From Nilaparvata lugens (Eukaryota > Arthropoda > Insecta > Hemiptera > Delphacidae), in contig NC_052505.1 of NCBI RefSeq assembly GCF_014356525.2, positions 18,156,938 to 18,220,937 of the forward strand: a DNA stretch of 64,000 nucleotides, in the 5' to 3' direction. The notes under the pieces are model-generated. The model made no database searches. It was not told the DNA's origin and was given only the letters and a program-made list of their open reading frames with translations. The translations under genes and the position numbers were made by a program. Positions 1 through 11,431 of the stretch are shown here, piece after piece (the first letter of the stretch is position 1; every line of letters begins with the position of its first letter).

Positions 1-101
1 AATTGTAACTCATTACTGCATAATGCTTTAATTGTTGAAATGGATGATACATAAACTTGATAAAACACTTATTGACATGGGCTACTTTCAAATTAATAAA
101 A

Positions 102-193
102 CAAAATGAATCTTATAGCACCCTTTATTTTAAAGTTTTTTAAAATAAAATTTAAAGTTTTTTAAAATAAAGGGTGCTATAAGATTTATTTTG
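102..193. repeat. Hairpin-forming inverted repeat, 33-bp arms
   Basis: Positions 102-134 and 161-193 are reverse complements with one mismatch over 33 bases, separated by a 26-base AT-rich spacer. The unit could be a very short MITE or a fold-back remnant. No target duplication is clear. Confidence 0.75.
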
Positions 194-270
194 GTTTATA
201 ACTTAATAGTTTCAGTATTGTTCAAGACTTTTAGTATTGTTCTAACTCCTCAACTCAATAGATCACGTAG

Positions 271-1938
271 CAGAATAGAAAAAACGAAATCCTGCATAGA
301 AACACATAGAAATTCATTCGAAATCATCTCCGAAAACACTTTCAGAACTCTTTTTTAAGACGTTCACTATTCTCATAGCTTCTAAGCTCATATGTACAGG
401 TAACAGAATATAACAAAAACGAAATCCTGCATAGAAACACATAGAAATTCATTCGAAATCATCTCCGAAAACACTTTCAGAACTCTTTTTTAAGACGTTC
501 ACTATTCTCATAGCTTCTAAGCTCATATGTACAGGTAACAGAATAGAACAAAAACGAAATCCTGCATGGAAACACATAGAAATTCATTCAAAATCATCTC
601 CGAAATCACTTTCAGAACTCTTTTTTAAGACGTTCACTATTCTTCTAGCTTCTAAGCTTTTATGTACAGGTAACAGAATAGAACAAAAACAAAATCCTGC
701 ATAAGAAACACAGAGAAATTCATTCGAAATCATCTCCGAAAACACTTTCAGAACTCTTTTTTGAGACGTTCACTATTCTCATAGCTTCTAAGCTCATATG
801 TACAGGTAACAGAATAGAACAAAAACGAAATCCTGCATAGGAACTCATAGAAATTCATTCGAAATCGTCTCCGAAAACACTTTCAGAACTCTTTTTGAGA
901 CGTTCACTATTCTCATAGCTTCTAAGCTCATATAAATGTACAGGTAACATAATAGAACAAAAACGAAATCCTGCATAGAAACACATAGAAATTCATTCAA
1001 AATCATCTCCGAAAACACTTTCAGAACTCTTTTTTAAGACGTTCACTATTTTTATAGTTTCTAAGCTCATATGAACAGGTAACAGAATAGAAAAAACGGA
1101 ATCCTGCATAGGAAACACATAGAAATTCATTCGAAATCATCTCCGAAAACACTTTCAGAACTATTTTTTAAGACGTTCACTATTCTCATAGCTTCTAAGC
1201 TCATATGTACAGGTAACAGAATAGAACAAAAACGAAATCCTGCATAGAAACACATAGAAATTCATTCGAAATCACCTCCGAAAACACTTTCAGAACTCTA
1301 TTTTAAGACGTTCACTATCCTCATAGCTTCTAAGCTCATATGTACAGGTAACAGAATAGAACAGAAGCGAAATCCTGCATAGGAAACACATAGAAATTCA
1401 TTCGAAATCATCTCCGAAAAAACTTTCAGAACTCTTTTTTAAGACGTTCACTATTTTCATAGTTTCTAAGCTCATATGAACAGGTAACAGAATAGAACAA
1501 AAACGAAATCCTGCATAGAAACACATAGAAATTCATTCGAAATCACCTCCGAAAACACTTTCAGAACTCTTTTTTAAGACGTTCACTATCCTCATAGCTT
1601 CTAAGCTCATATGTACAGGTAACAGAATAGAACAGAAACGAAATCCTGCATAGGAAACACATAGAAATTCATTCGAAATTATCTCCGAAAAAACTTTCAG
1701 AACTTTTTTGAGATGTTCACTATTCTCATAGCTGCTAAGCTCATATGAACAGGTAACAGAATATAACAAAAACGAAATCCTGCATAGAAACACATAGAAA
1801 TTCATTCGAAATCATCTCCGAAAACACTTTCAGAACTCTTTTTTAAGACGTTCACTATTCTCATAGCTTCTAAGCTCATATGTACAGGTAATAGAATAGA
1901 ACAAAAACGAAATCCTGCATAGAAACACATAGAAATTC
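271..1938. repeat. 135-bp satellite array, about 12.3 copies
   Basis: The marker CCTGCAT recurs 13 times from 291 to 1914 at intervals of 133-138 bases, mostly 135. Each unit runs from CAGAATAGAACAAAAACG through GACGTTCACTATTCTCATAG to ACAGGTAA. Copies differ by scattered substitutions and 1-3 base indels. Some variants travel in pairs, giving a 271-base higher-order period. The 90-codon minus-strand frame inside is just the repeat translated. The array ends abruptly at 1938 in unique-looking DNA. Confidence 0.95.
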
Positions 1939-2070
1939 TGATAGCAATAATTACTACACTGTCAGAGAGTTGACCAGAAAAGGACAGTCGTTGAGCTCTG
2001 AAAATGAAAACTGGCAGTAAATTAAAACCAACGCTCAGTGTGTGTATCCTTTATTTTCCAACATGTCCCA

Positions 2071-2250
2071 CTAAGTATAGAATATCTACTCTCAATATGG
2101 ATATAGAGTATGTGCGTGTAATATACGACGGTACTGTTAGTATAGAATATCAAGTCACTATATGGATATACGGTATAAGTAAGTGTGATATGTGACCACA
2201 CTGTTAGAATAGAATACCGGGTCAGTATATAGATATAAAGTGCATATATG
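2071..2250. repeat. Degenerate 67-bp tandem repeat, about 3 copies
   Basis: Blocks starting near 2071, 2134 and 2201 share CTGTTAGTATAGAATA followed by a TATGGATATA stretch. The period is about 63-67 bases. A 63-codon frame across it has no recognisable protein features. Confidence 0.6.
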
Positions 2251-2594
2251 TATTAAGTAGGATGGGCGAGTGAGAATGAATCATTGGTGCGACAAAAATT
2301 TACTGCCCTTGTTTAGACTGCAACATTCAGCAGATGACACATCTTGATTTATTATGTTGCAAACTGTTTTGTTTTATTTTCTAATGAGAGAAGTAAGTCT
2401 ATGTCGAAATGTGGTTTGGTGTGACGTATATATCTTGGAAAATGTGAGAGATAAAAATTGTCTTGATCTAGAATATTTGAGTTTTCATTTGAAATCTTGT
2501 TTACTTCAAGCATAGAGGAAAGATAGCTTAAAATATCATAGAGTGCGATAGGTAGAATAGAAAGCAGATAGCTTAATAAGCAAGAAAGCATAAT

Positions 2595-2707
2595 GCTATA
2601 TATACTTTTAGTGATAGTCATTCAATCTCAGCTATATATGTACTTTTAGTGATAGTCATTCAATCTCAGCTATATATATACTTTTAGTGATAGTCATTCA
2701 ATCTCAG
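2595..2707. repeat. 36-38 bp tandem triplication
   Basis: Three units begin at 2595, 2631 and 2669. Each reads GCTATATAT, then ACTTTTAGTGATAGTCATT, then CAATCTCA. The array abuts the dispersed repeat starting near 2680 and appears to amplify its terminal bases. Confidence 0.85.
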
Positions 2708-3045
2708 CTGTTTTCCATGCATGAAATCAAACAGCTGTTTGCAGAACAAATAAACATATGATTCTCATTACAGCATGCTCTACTGTAATGAAACCATATG
2801 TTTTCTTCACAGTCGAGTATGTTTCCTAGTTCCGAAATAGGAACAACAAAACTGCTACAATAAAACCACCTTCAGCGCTCCAGGTGAAGTTTTGTCAACT
2901 TTTGACAAAAATAGTGTACATTACTTGGACGTGAATGTCTTTTGCAATGCTCGAATGAAATTCTAGTCTCGGCCAACGCCTCAACTAGAAACATCATTCT
3001 CGTCTGCAAAAGGCCCCTTCCCGTCCATGTGACGTAAGATACTAT
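2680..3045 (+). repeat. Dispersed repeat, copy 1 (inverted copy at 20755-21214)
   Basis: This segment matches the reverse complement of 20755-21214. Shared landmarks are CAGCTGTTT, the hairpin CATTACAG...CTGTAATG at 2767-2791, a GAGTATGTTTCCTA block, CAGCGCTCCAGGT and CCCTTCCCGTCC. The hairpin sits inside a longer imperfect palindrome bounded by AACATATG and CATATGTT. The repeat may be a non-autonomous DNA transposon. I see no coding sequence. Confidence 0.8.
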
Positions 3046-4320
3046 TTTCATGGTTCAACTTTCTTGAACTTGAGAGGGAAATGGACAACAAAGATAATAG
3101 TTCGAAATAAAACTCTGCAGTTTTGTTTCTAACTGGATTATTGAGATCATTTCTTATCACTGTTTATGGCAATATCTATCTCTATTTTTTCCCACTTGAA
3201 TGTTTGTTTATCCCATTTCAAATCATTCAGTGATAGAACACAACCTTTCTTTCGAAACTATCTATGTCAAAATTTCAAAAGTGATGTCACACAAAAAGTG
3301 TCAATTTTTATCTGAGCCACTTGATTTCAATCATTCATTCTATGATTTATGTAAAACCCAATGTATGAATAAATTAATACAATAAATAAATCCTTGTCGT
3401 TCGGTCAATGTGGATATCACATCATAATTATCTGAAAAATTCTGGGTTGAATTCATTGATAAACCTTTCCACCATTTTATCAATGAAATCTCTTATGTAA
3501 TCTTTGTAATCATTCTTCTATAGGTATATACTGTGGTAGAGACTCATGACCCACTTATCTATCAATATTCATTTAGTTATTCGGTCATGTACAATTATAT
3601 AAATAGCTTTATAGAATCACACAGTTTTCTTGATTTTTTATGAATGAATTGAAGTCATAAATTACTAAACGAGTAGTGAAAACATTCAACAAAGCAAAAC
3701 GAAATACTCCGCACAGGTGGAATAACGTTCATTGATCATACTAATATTCCATTCATTTTATTGAAACGTATGAAACAAGTGGGTTTATGTGGGATATAAT
3801 ACTTGCCAACAATATTTATTAACACCACAACTTATCGGGTTTTCAACTATTAGAATTATATCTATGTTTATCTCCTACATAGATATATAAATAGACAGGT
3901 AACCTGATATTGAACAATTGGCGATATTATCGCTTCTTCAACTACGCAAAATTATTATTCAATATTACCAACAAAACATGTAATCTTTCGCTTATTTATC
4001 TACAAATATTGTGATCATATCTTGATAAACTATGCAATATTATTTGTAAAGTTGTGTATATTTCATCTAGTGTGAGTGTCTCTTCCTGTATCGATGCATA
4101 TTCATGGCAGTGTTGGGTGACTATTGAAAGTCGTCAAATTTATCACCTGGGACGTTGTTCTCTGTCAAATTGATAGATTTACGAGGCTGGTAAGTACGTT
4201 TAGCATAATTATTATTAGTTACTGTGAGTACAGTGGGAGTAAACTAGAATGATAAGTTATTGCAAAATCAATAGTAATGCACTTGGCCTACGTCTGAGTC
4301 AATATGATAGAGATTAAACA
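3046..4320. other. No recognisable feature
   Basis: AT-rich DNA. The only open frame of note (3200-3385, 61 codons) shows no domain, signal or codon pattern that I recognise. Nothing else is supportable. Confidence 0.6.
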
Positions 4321-4326
4321 AAGTAA

Positions 4327-4442
4327 AGCTGCGTTTACACCAAAGTTATTAACAAAATGTTCATCCCTCCGTCCTCATGGATTCTATTAGATTGAACATA
4401 ACTTATCATACACATGATGAACATATGTGTTTGTCAAGCTCC
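4327..4442 (+). mobile_element. PIF/Harbinger-like MITE, truncated copy
   Basis: The terminus AGCTGCGTTTACACC is preceded by TAA. The body matches the reverse complement of 17709-17865, including CATACACATGATGAACATA. Similarity stops at AAGCTCC, at the edge of the LINE target duplication, so the other end is missing. Confidence 0.65.
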
Positions 4443-4452
4443 GTTGGAATAT

Positions 4453-4998
4453 CTTCTTTTATTCTTCTTCTTCACGTGCCTGCTCCGTTTCGGATGTTGG
4501 CGATCATAATGGCTATCCTGATTTTGTCGACGGCGCTACGGAACAGCTCTACAGATGACTGGTGAAACCATAGCCTCAGATTTGCCAGCCATGAAATTCT
4601 CCTTCTGTCAGGTCCCCTTTTTCCGTTGATTTTTCCTTGAAGGATCTCTTGCAGAAGTTTGTATCTTGAGCTATTCCTCATAATGTGGCCGAGGTATTGG
4701 AGTTTTCTACTTTTAATGGTATTCAGGAGCTCCGGTTCTTTATTCATTCTCCTGAGAACCTCTTGATTAGTAACTTTTTGCTTCCAGGATATTTTCAGCA
4801 TTCTTCTTTACAGCCAGAGTTCAAAAGCTTCAATCCTTACCATTGTTTCTTTTGTGAGGGTCCATGCTTCTACCCCATACAACAGAACGGAGAACACATA
4901 GCAACGCAATAGTCTCAATTTAGTTAATAGAGTAAGGTCGTGACTCTTGTACAGCTTACTCAAATTATTGAAGACAACTCTTGCTTTTTCTATATATT
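4453..4998 (-). pseudogene. 5'-truncated LINE: reverse transcriptase C-terminal fragment with in-frame stop
   Basis: Read on the minus strand, this encodes the C-terminal end of a non-LTR retrotransposon reverse transcriptase of the endonuclease-RT type common in insects. Recognisable blocks are LLTKLRLLRCYVFSVLLYG, VEAWTLTKETMVRIEAFEL, RKLQYLGHIMRN, LLQEILQGKI and a closing MIANIR. A stop codon at 4808-4810 replaces the expected Tyr in the LWLYRRML block, and the frame ends at 4469-4471. The copy lacks the endonuclease and catalytic RT domains. A 12-base direct repeat, CCGTTGGAATAT, flanks it at 4441-4452 and 4999-5010. This is a target-site duplication, so truncation happened during insertion. 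The tail is GAA-rich. It is a dead copy. The clade assignment (RTE-like or CR1-like) is uncertain. Confidence 0.88.
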
Positions 4999-5389
4999 CC
5001 GTTGGAATATAGTTTCTTCTAATTGAAAACTAATAGAAAAGGGAAAAGAGCAACAGAAACAAGGAGAGAAGAGAAAGTGAAAAAAGAACGAGGAAACCAC
5101 AAACATTTTTTTACTATTTTCCACACATATTGATGTTGACACATTCTGCTTCCTAGACAGTCTAGGAAATTCAACAAAGTTGTAGGCATAACCGACCAAA
5201 TCCCATACTGCCAGCTGAACGTGGAACAGAGGCCAGACTTTCAAAGTGGACCGTGAATTTTAATAAAGTGCAAAACGCAGAATATTATAATCTCATTCTG
5301 GGTTTGTAACCACGATTTATTCAAGTTGCTAGACTGGCAGGCTTTACGAACCGTGCAAACTATAATGCAATAAAAGAGAGAGAACTGGG

Positions 5390-6085
5390 AAAAAAGAAGA
5401 AGGAGAAGATGAAGAAGGAGGAGGAGATGAAGGGAAAAAAGTAGAAGAAACAAGCTAGGGTAGGAAACTTTCGAAGCCCTAAAACGTGTTTCTTGTAAGA
5501 ATTTCAACCAGACTTATTAAAAAGTTGAAATGAGCCATTGAAAAACGCATATTAAAAACTTTTTTATGACCAAAGTAAACTTTTCAGGCCTATATGTGTG
5601 TTGACTTTGAATTAACTACTGCTGGGCTACTACTAAATAGAGATGGAATGAGAGACTCAATGATAAAGAATAAGGAGTGGCGAGAGGAGAGAGTAGAGAA
5701 AAAGAGAAAGGAAGGAAAAGGAAGAAGGATAAGGAGGAGGTGGACAAGAAGGTTGTTGGAGAGGAGGAGAGGAAAGAGAAAAAGAAGAAGTGGAAGAAGG
5801 ACAAGGAGGAGGTGAAGAAGAAGGTGGATGAAGTGGAGGAGGGGGAAGAGAAGAGAGAGAAAGAGAAGGAGAGGAAGGACAAGGAGGGGTGAACAAGAAG
5901 GTGGATGAAGACGAGGAGAGGGAAGAGAAGAAAGAGAAAGAGGAGAAGAGGAAGAACAAGGAGAGGATGAACAAGAAGATGAAGGAAGTGGAGGGAATGT
6001 GAAGGAACGTGGTGGAGAAGGAAATTGAAAAGGAGAAAGAGGATATGAAGGTGAAGAAAGAGATAAAGATGGCGCATAAGATGGC
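5390..6085. repeat. Purine-rich low-complexity tract
   Basis: The plus strand is almost pure A and G in irregular GAAGGA, GAGGAG and AAGGAGG blocks for about 700 bases, densest from 5660. Open frames on both strands here (up to 157 codons) are Lys/Glu/Arg or Ser/Phe/Leu low complexity and are not genes. Confidence 0.85.
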
Positions 6086-6246
6086 GAGAAAGAGGAATGA
6101 GAAACTATAGCTGTTCAATAATGCATGCAAACCAACTCTATTACACTCTATAACAATAGATATCGCTAGCTAAAATCTTGGCTCAATTTGGATCTGCTAT
6201 GATTCAATGCACTAAGTCTGGACCTCACTGCAGTTGAGGATTAGCT

Positions 6247-6292
6247 GAGTTCTTCTTCTTCTTCTTCATCATCATCATCATCATCACCATCA
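6247..6292. repeat. (TTC)n/(ATC)n microsatellite
   Basis: A short TTC run grades into ATC repeats. Confidence 0.8.
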
Positions 6293-6444
6293 TCTGAAGC
6301 CGAATATTGGGGATTAGTGAAGGGCAAGATTCAGAATGGAAGTCAAGCCTCGCAAATCACTTGCTTAGGAAGTCTTAGAGATAGTTCTATCTGAGTGAGT
6401 TGTTGTTCATCTCAGTGAGTAGTTCATCCGAATCTGAACTGGTT

Positions 6445-6448
<4 letters not shown>

Positions 6449-6488
<40 letters not shown>
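6449..6488. repeat. (CT)n microsatellite
   Basis: About 20 CT units, immediately 5' of the retroposon at 6489. Confidence 0.9.
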
Positions 6489-6491
<3 letters not shown>

Positions 6492-6782
6492 AGAGAGTTA
6501 GTGGGGAGGATATTTTTAATATTCTTTCCGAAGAATGGACATTGATATGTCCAAAGCTCCGCCAATTTATGTAGATGCATAACAATATAATTATTATCTA
6601 TAGTTATTATATTACAAATTGCGTTTTCATATCATATACAGTTCAATAATTATTTTCTTAGTCTATATCATGTAAATTCATCTATAATTTTGCTGTATTG
6701 TAAGCTATTGTATATAAGTGTATAAGACAGTATATATTGTAATCTACATAAATAAAGTACTCAATCAATCAATCAATCAATC
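6489..6782 (+). mobile_element. Retroposon 3' segment with (AATC)n tail, copy 1
   Basis: It matches the reverse complement of 8768-9053 and the plus strand of 63808-64000. It runs from GGTAGAGAGTTAGTGG to ATAAATAAAGTACTC followed by AATC repeats. The simple 3' tail and the internal AATAAA suggest the 3' end of a LINE or a SINE. It carries no recognisable coding sequence and is bounded on both sides by CT runs. Confidence 0.75.
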
Positions 6783-6807
6783 TCTCCCTCTCTCTCTCTC
6801 TCTCTAT
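6783..6807. repeat. CT-rich run after the retroposon tail
   Basis: A run of mainly CT dinucleotides follows the AATC tail directly. Confidence 0.75.
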
Positions 6808-7026
6808 CGAGAGCCCATCATCCTAAATAGCTCTTGCAAAGGTCGGGACAAGTTGGTTTGTGAAATTGGATTGATTCACCTGTTATAAGTATGGAAGCAT
6901 TGCCATAGTGAAAAGAGAGCATAAAGATATATTTTGTGCATAAGCTTCAAAAGCTCCGTCATGAGCTTCTTAAAAAATAGTTCATGCTATCTTTTTTTGT
7001 ATGGCATAGCTTAATCAGTTTCTCAA

Positions 7027-7045
7027 AGGTATTATTTATTTATTT

Positions 7046-7101
<56 letters not shown>

Positions 7102-7104
7102 TTT
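7027..7104. repeat. (TTTA)n microsatellite
   Basis: A nearly perfect TTTA/ATTT tract of almost 80 bases. Confidence 0.95.
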
Positions 7105-7123
7105 GAAAATTTACATATTTTAT

Positions 7124-7141
7124 GGCCTACTCGAGTAGGCC
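7124..7141. repeat. Perfect 18-bp palindrome
   Basis: GGCCTACTCGAGTAGGCC is a perfect dyad. It is followed by CACTATAGTGAG, which resembles the terminus of the TA-flanked MITE at 49862. Confidence 0.85.
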
Positions 7142-8640
7142 ACTATAGTGAGATTCATGTTATAAAGTCAACACCTGATTCACATAGGTTTGTTATCCTT
7201 GTCTGCTATCCTTTGTATGCTATGAAGACACAAAAAAATAAATCTCCAAAATATTCAACCTCAATTATGAAAGTTTATAACTTGATATATTATATTCGAT
7301 TAATGAATATTTCCTTGTTCTTCAAGATCCCATTTCAACAGCAGTTTTACTATTTCTCCTTTGACTGACATTGTCTCTTGTATTGTGTTAATCGTCATTG
7401 TAAGTGCTGCCACCTACCGACTACTGTTGTAAACATCTCTGACCAATCACAAGCCAGAACTATGCATCTAGTACACGCCCATTCTCGATTCTGATTGGTA
7501 GCGTATATTATCACTATAAAGTCTACAGTCTCACAATCTTACAAGCTTTTAGAAGATATTTTCTCGAAAAAGTAATTGAACAAAACTTGTTCACCAACAA
7601 TGAGAAGAAAATAGTACTTACAGCAAATCATGTATTGCTTGAAGTAACACAAGACAATTCTTGTAGCAAAACAAGTCTTAAGTAACACAAATCAACAAGT
7701 CTTGTCAGTTTTGGAATCTGACTTCATCTAATGATAGTCAAGACCAACAAAAAATGCAAACCAATGATTAGATACATAATTATGATCTGAATTTCACTAC
7801 AATATTGTGATAGAACAGTGATTCCATCTTCTGAGTTACTGCTCTTTTCAACGTAATTCATTATTAAAAAAGCAACGAGATAATCAAACTGGAATTATTT
7901 GATCGGGTGATCTCAGTTATCTGAAGAAATAGAAAGCACAGTACCTTCTCCAGAGATGACGAAATTCTTCACAAATTACATCAAGAAAAATAACATATAC
8001 ATTGTCCTAGGTTAGTTAATCACCAACTGACACATTCTACACCAAGGCACAGATAATTCATTAATTATTATTCCAAGGTATTCAACCGTTATGATAAACT
8101 TATCATTATAACACAATTCACAACACAAAATTAAAATCACGGTCGATTAGTTAGAATCCACATCACAATGTCATCATTGAATGAATGGTTCCCATTGTCT
8201 TAATGTATAGGGAATTCTGACTGTAGAAAGTTTTAATGACTGTGAATATTGTAATTCCATAAATTGTGAACCGTTATTTTCAATTATCAATAATATTATT
8301 ATTATGCATGTAATTCATGGATGACTTTATCATAATATATATTCAAATGGATCAAAACTAAATCCACGAAGCTGCAATTAATCAAATTCAATCATAATAT
8401 TTTCAAACGATAATTTCCACCGCTGACTGCTGTGAAATTAATAAGCGCCAAGATTTTAATTTACTGCTCAATATGAGATCAGGTTTCTAATAGCGAGGCG
8501 CAAGATTTGCATTCACTGTAATAATAATAGTATTCAATTACGCCGGATAATGTTTTAAAAGAATTGATTAGAATCTATTGAATTAAAAGCTGTATGTAAA
8601 TTAGTGTACGATAAAACTAGTTTGCAACAGTGATAGAGAA
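7142..8640. other. No gene; contains one CACGCCC/CCAAT cluster
   Basis: AT-rich DNA without a supportable gene. At 7443-7498 it holds CCAATC, ACACGCCC and GATTGG within 56 bases, discussed as a recurring module. 7620-7710 has short imperfect repeats of AAGTAACACAA and CAAGTCTT. Confidence 0.5.
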
Positions 8641-8689
8641 ACAAGAATAGATTGACAAAGTAAGAAATACAAGACAAGAGAGAAAGAGG

Positions 8690-8765
8690 ATGTGTGTGAG
8701 ATAGGCAGATAAGAGAGAAAAAGAGAGAGAGAGAGTGAGCGTGAGAGAGCGAGTGAGGGGGAGAC
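8690..8765. repeat. GA-rich microsatellite
   Basis: GA/GAGTGAG repeats directly beside the retroposon tail at 8768. Confidence 0.85.
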
Positions 8766-8767
8766 AG

Positions 8768-9053
8768 ATTGATTGATTGAGTACTTTATTTATGTAGATT
8801 ACAATATATACTGGCTTATACACTTATATACAATAGATTACAATACAGCAAAATTATAGATGAATTCACATAATATAGACTAAGAAAATAATTATTGAAC
8901 TGTATATGATATGAAAATGCAATTTGTAATTTATAATAACTATAGATAATTATATTGGTCTGCATCTACATAAATTGGCGGATCTTTGGACATATCAATG
9001 TCCATTCTTCGGAAAGAATATTAAAAATATCCTTCCCACTAACTCTCTACCAG
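8768..9053 (-). mobile_element. Retroposon 3' segment with (AATC)n tail, copy 2
   Basis: This is the reverse complement of the 6489 copy, with a GATT tail at the left end and CTAACTCTCTACC at the right. On its own strand the tail is again followed by CT-rich DNA. Confidence 0.75.
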
Positions 9054-9221
9054 AACGTTAATTTCATTAATTAAACTAAGGATTTATTTATCAATGGAAA
9101 TATTGTAAAAGTTTTAATTAATATGAATATTTAAGAGAAAAAAACAGAAAATTGATAAAGTGAAATAATAATATAAGTAGCCTAGATAAGATCAAATTAT
9201 TGATTAATAGAATGAAGTAGG

Positions 9222-9268
9222 CTGAGAGAGAGAGAGAGAGTGAGAGAGAGAGAGTGAGAGAGAGAGAA
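9222..9268. repeat. (GA)n microsatellite
   Basis: An interrupted GA run containing GTGAG interruptions. Confidence 0.9.
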
Positions 9269-9284
9269 TTTAAACAACTTTATA

Positions 9285-9980
9285 TAATTTATCAGTTTAC
9301 AACTTATCCACCTGTAATCATGATTCGAGACGAGACGGCTGAAAATAGCAAAGTATGATAATTGTTTCCTTGAATTTTATGGCATAATTAAACACCCACT
9401 CTGAGAGTCCTGGAGTACTCATTTCCTTACGGACTAAAAACAAGCTTTTGTCTCATTGAGCTGACCAATACTGGTTTCAAATTAATCAGATTTGAGCTTC
9501 AATGCTATTCGATTTGAGCTTGGAAATTATTATTGAGTAAATACAGCTTCGTCGATTTTTTTTTGGTCCATCATTCTCATTTAGATCATTAAAAATTATT
9601 ATATTATGAGACCTCTATGGTACCCCAATTTTTGTGTAGTATATCTTTTGTTCCCCATTCCATTAATGTATTCCTCTCTATATGCGCGCACCCTTACTAG
9701 CGGATTACAAGGAAACTAACGGGAACCAATTTATTGTTGTTTGTTTTTACTTATAGAGCACCATAGTTATATTAAAATTACTATCATTCATTTATTGCAT
9801 AGAGCAAAGAATACAATAGTCAGAACAATCTTGGAAAACTGAGAATTTTTTGGTTTAAACAACACTCTCATACTTCAACATTTGGTTAATATTGGAAATC
9901 GAATTCAAATTGATTGGATAAAGGAACAAACTTTACATAAATTATTCAATTTTTCAATTCAATTCAATTTATTCACAACA
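9285..9980. other. No recognisable feature
   Basis: AT-rich. GGTACCCCAATTT at 9619 resembles the inverted 3' end of the element family that follows, but it is too short to call. Confidence 0.5.
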
Positions 9981-10288
9981 CACAAAAATCTGGTGTGGTA
10001 CACTCACACAACTTTCCTTGCTCATATTCGAAACTACGATCAGACTTTTGTATATGTGTATATATAATTGTTTTCAGAGTACTTTTTCCTTTGTGTAAAT
10101 TGTGAAATTCAATGATTTTTTTAGTCGTCATTTTTTTTAAGTCGTCAAAACAGCTGTTCTACAGATGAAATATCTCGACTATGTGTTCTTTTTATGAACT
10201 GCTCTACCTACCTACCTCATGCACGAGAAGGAGGTTACAAAGTCCATTTCTCAAGGATGGGGTGGACCCCCCATTAGTTTCCCAGAAA

Positions 10289-11070
10289 GGAGACTCATGC
10301 CAGTTAATAGAGCTGATAAATAACTATACAGGGTATGAATTTGAAAAAAATCGGTCAAGTTATTTTGAAAAAATCGTGAAAAACATGGTTTTTTAGTAAT
10401 TATCCGCCATTTTTCTCAAGAATATTACGGAGCTCCTGCAATTTTCCAAGGAAAAAACTCATGTCATTTGATAGGACTTATGAATAGCAACCCATGGCTT
10501 GAATTTGAAGAAAATCGTTAGAGCCGTTTTCGAGAAAACCGTGAAAAACCTGGTTTTTGGTCATTATCCGCCATTTTTCTCAAGAATATTACGGAGTTCA
10601 TGGAATTTTCCCAGAAATGAGACTCATGCCAGTTGATAGTGCTTATGAATATCTATCCATGGTATGAATTTGAAGTAAATCGTTTGAGCAGTTTTAGAGA
10701 AAACGGTGAAAAACATGGATTTTTAGTCATTATCCGCCATTTTTCTCAAGAATATTACGGAGCTCCTGAAATTTTCCCAGAAATGAAACTTATGCCAGTT
10801 GATAGGGCTTAAAAATAGCTATCCATGGTATAAATTTGAAGAAAATCCTTGGAGCCGTTTTCGAGAAAACCGTGAAAAACATGGTTTTTTAGTCATTTTC
10901 CGCCATTTTTCTCAAGAATATTACGGAGCTCCTGAAATTTTCCCAGAAATGAGACTTATGCTAGTTGATAGGGCTTATAAATAGCTATCCATGATATAAA
11001 TTTGAAGAAAATCGTTAGAGCCATTTTCGAGAAAAACGTGAAAAACATGGTTTTTTAGTAATTATCCGCC
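10289..11070. repeat. 166-bp tandem array inside element A
   Basis: Five units share GAGACTTATGCCAGTTGATA, TTTGAAGAAAATCGTT and GAAAACCGTGAAAAACATGG. Successive markers are 164, 166, 166 and 166 bases apart. One related, diverged unit is present in element B (11810-11960), so the array grew from a single copy. Confidence 0.9.
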
Positions 11071-11201
11071 ATTTTTTCCGCCATCTTGAATTGAATTTTA
11101 TTGAATTTCTTATTGTCGGGTCCTCATGGTATAGGGACCTTAAGTTTAAAATTTCAAGTCGATCGGTTGATTAGGAATGGAGTTATCGTGTTCACAGACA
11201 T

Positions 11202-11298
11202 ACACACACACACACATACACACACACACACATACACACACACACACACATACACCACACACACATACACACACACACACACACATACACACACACAG
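11202..11298. repeat. (CA)n microsatellite within element A
   Basis: A CA/CACATA tract lies at the same internal position as the shorter CA tract in element B and the very long one in the 61-kb copy. Confidence 0.9.
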
Positions 11299-11431
11299 AC
11301 CAATACCCAAAAATCATGTTTTTGGACTCAGGGGACCTTGAAACGTATAGAAAACTTGAAATTGGGGTACCTTAATTTTTTTTGGAAAGCAATACTTTCC
11401 TTACCTATGGTAGTAGGGCAAGGAAAGTAAA

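Larger units (their letters stand above)
9984..11428 (+). mobile_element. ACTTTCCTTGCC-family element A with internal 166-bp array
   Basis: The left end has AATCTGGTGTGG, then CACTCACACA, then ACTTTCCTTG at 10011. The right end is GGGCAAGGAAAGT, ending at 11428, so the ends are inverted over about 10-12 bases. Unlike its relatives, the middle holds five tandem units of 164-166 bases, marked by CCGCCATTTTTCTCAAG at 10404, 10568, 10734, 10900 and a variant at 11066. A (CA)n tract follows near 11200-11298, then TTTTGGACTCAGGGGACC and GGGGTACCTTAA. It has no transposase, so it is a non-autonomous DNA element of unresolved superfamily. Confidence 0.8.

Noticed and set aside
271..1938. CRISPR array
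   Set aside because: The whole 135-base unit is repeated with no unique spacers, and the context is eukaryotic.
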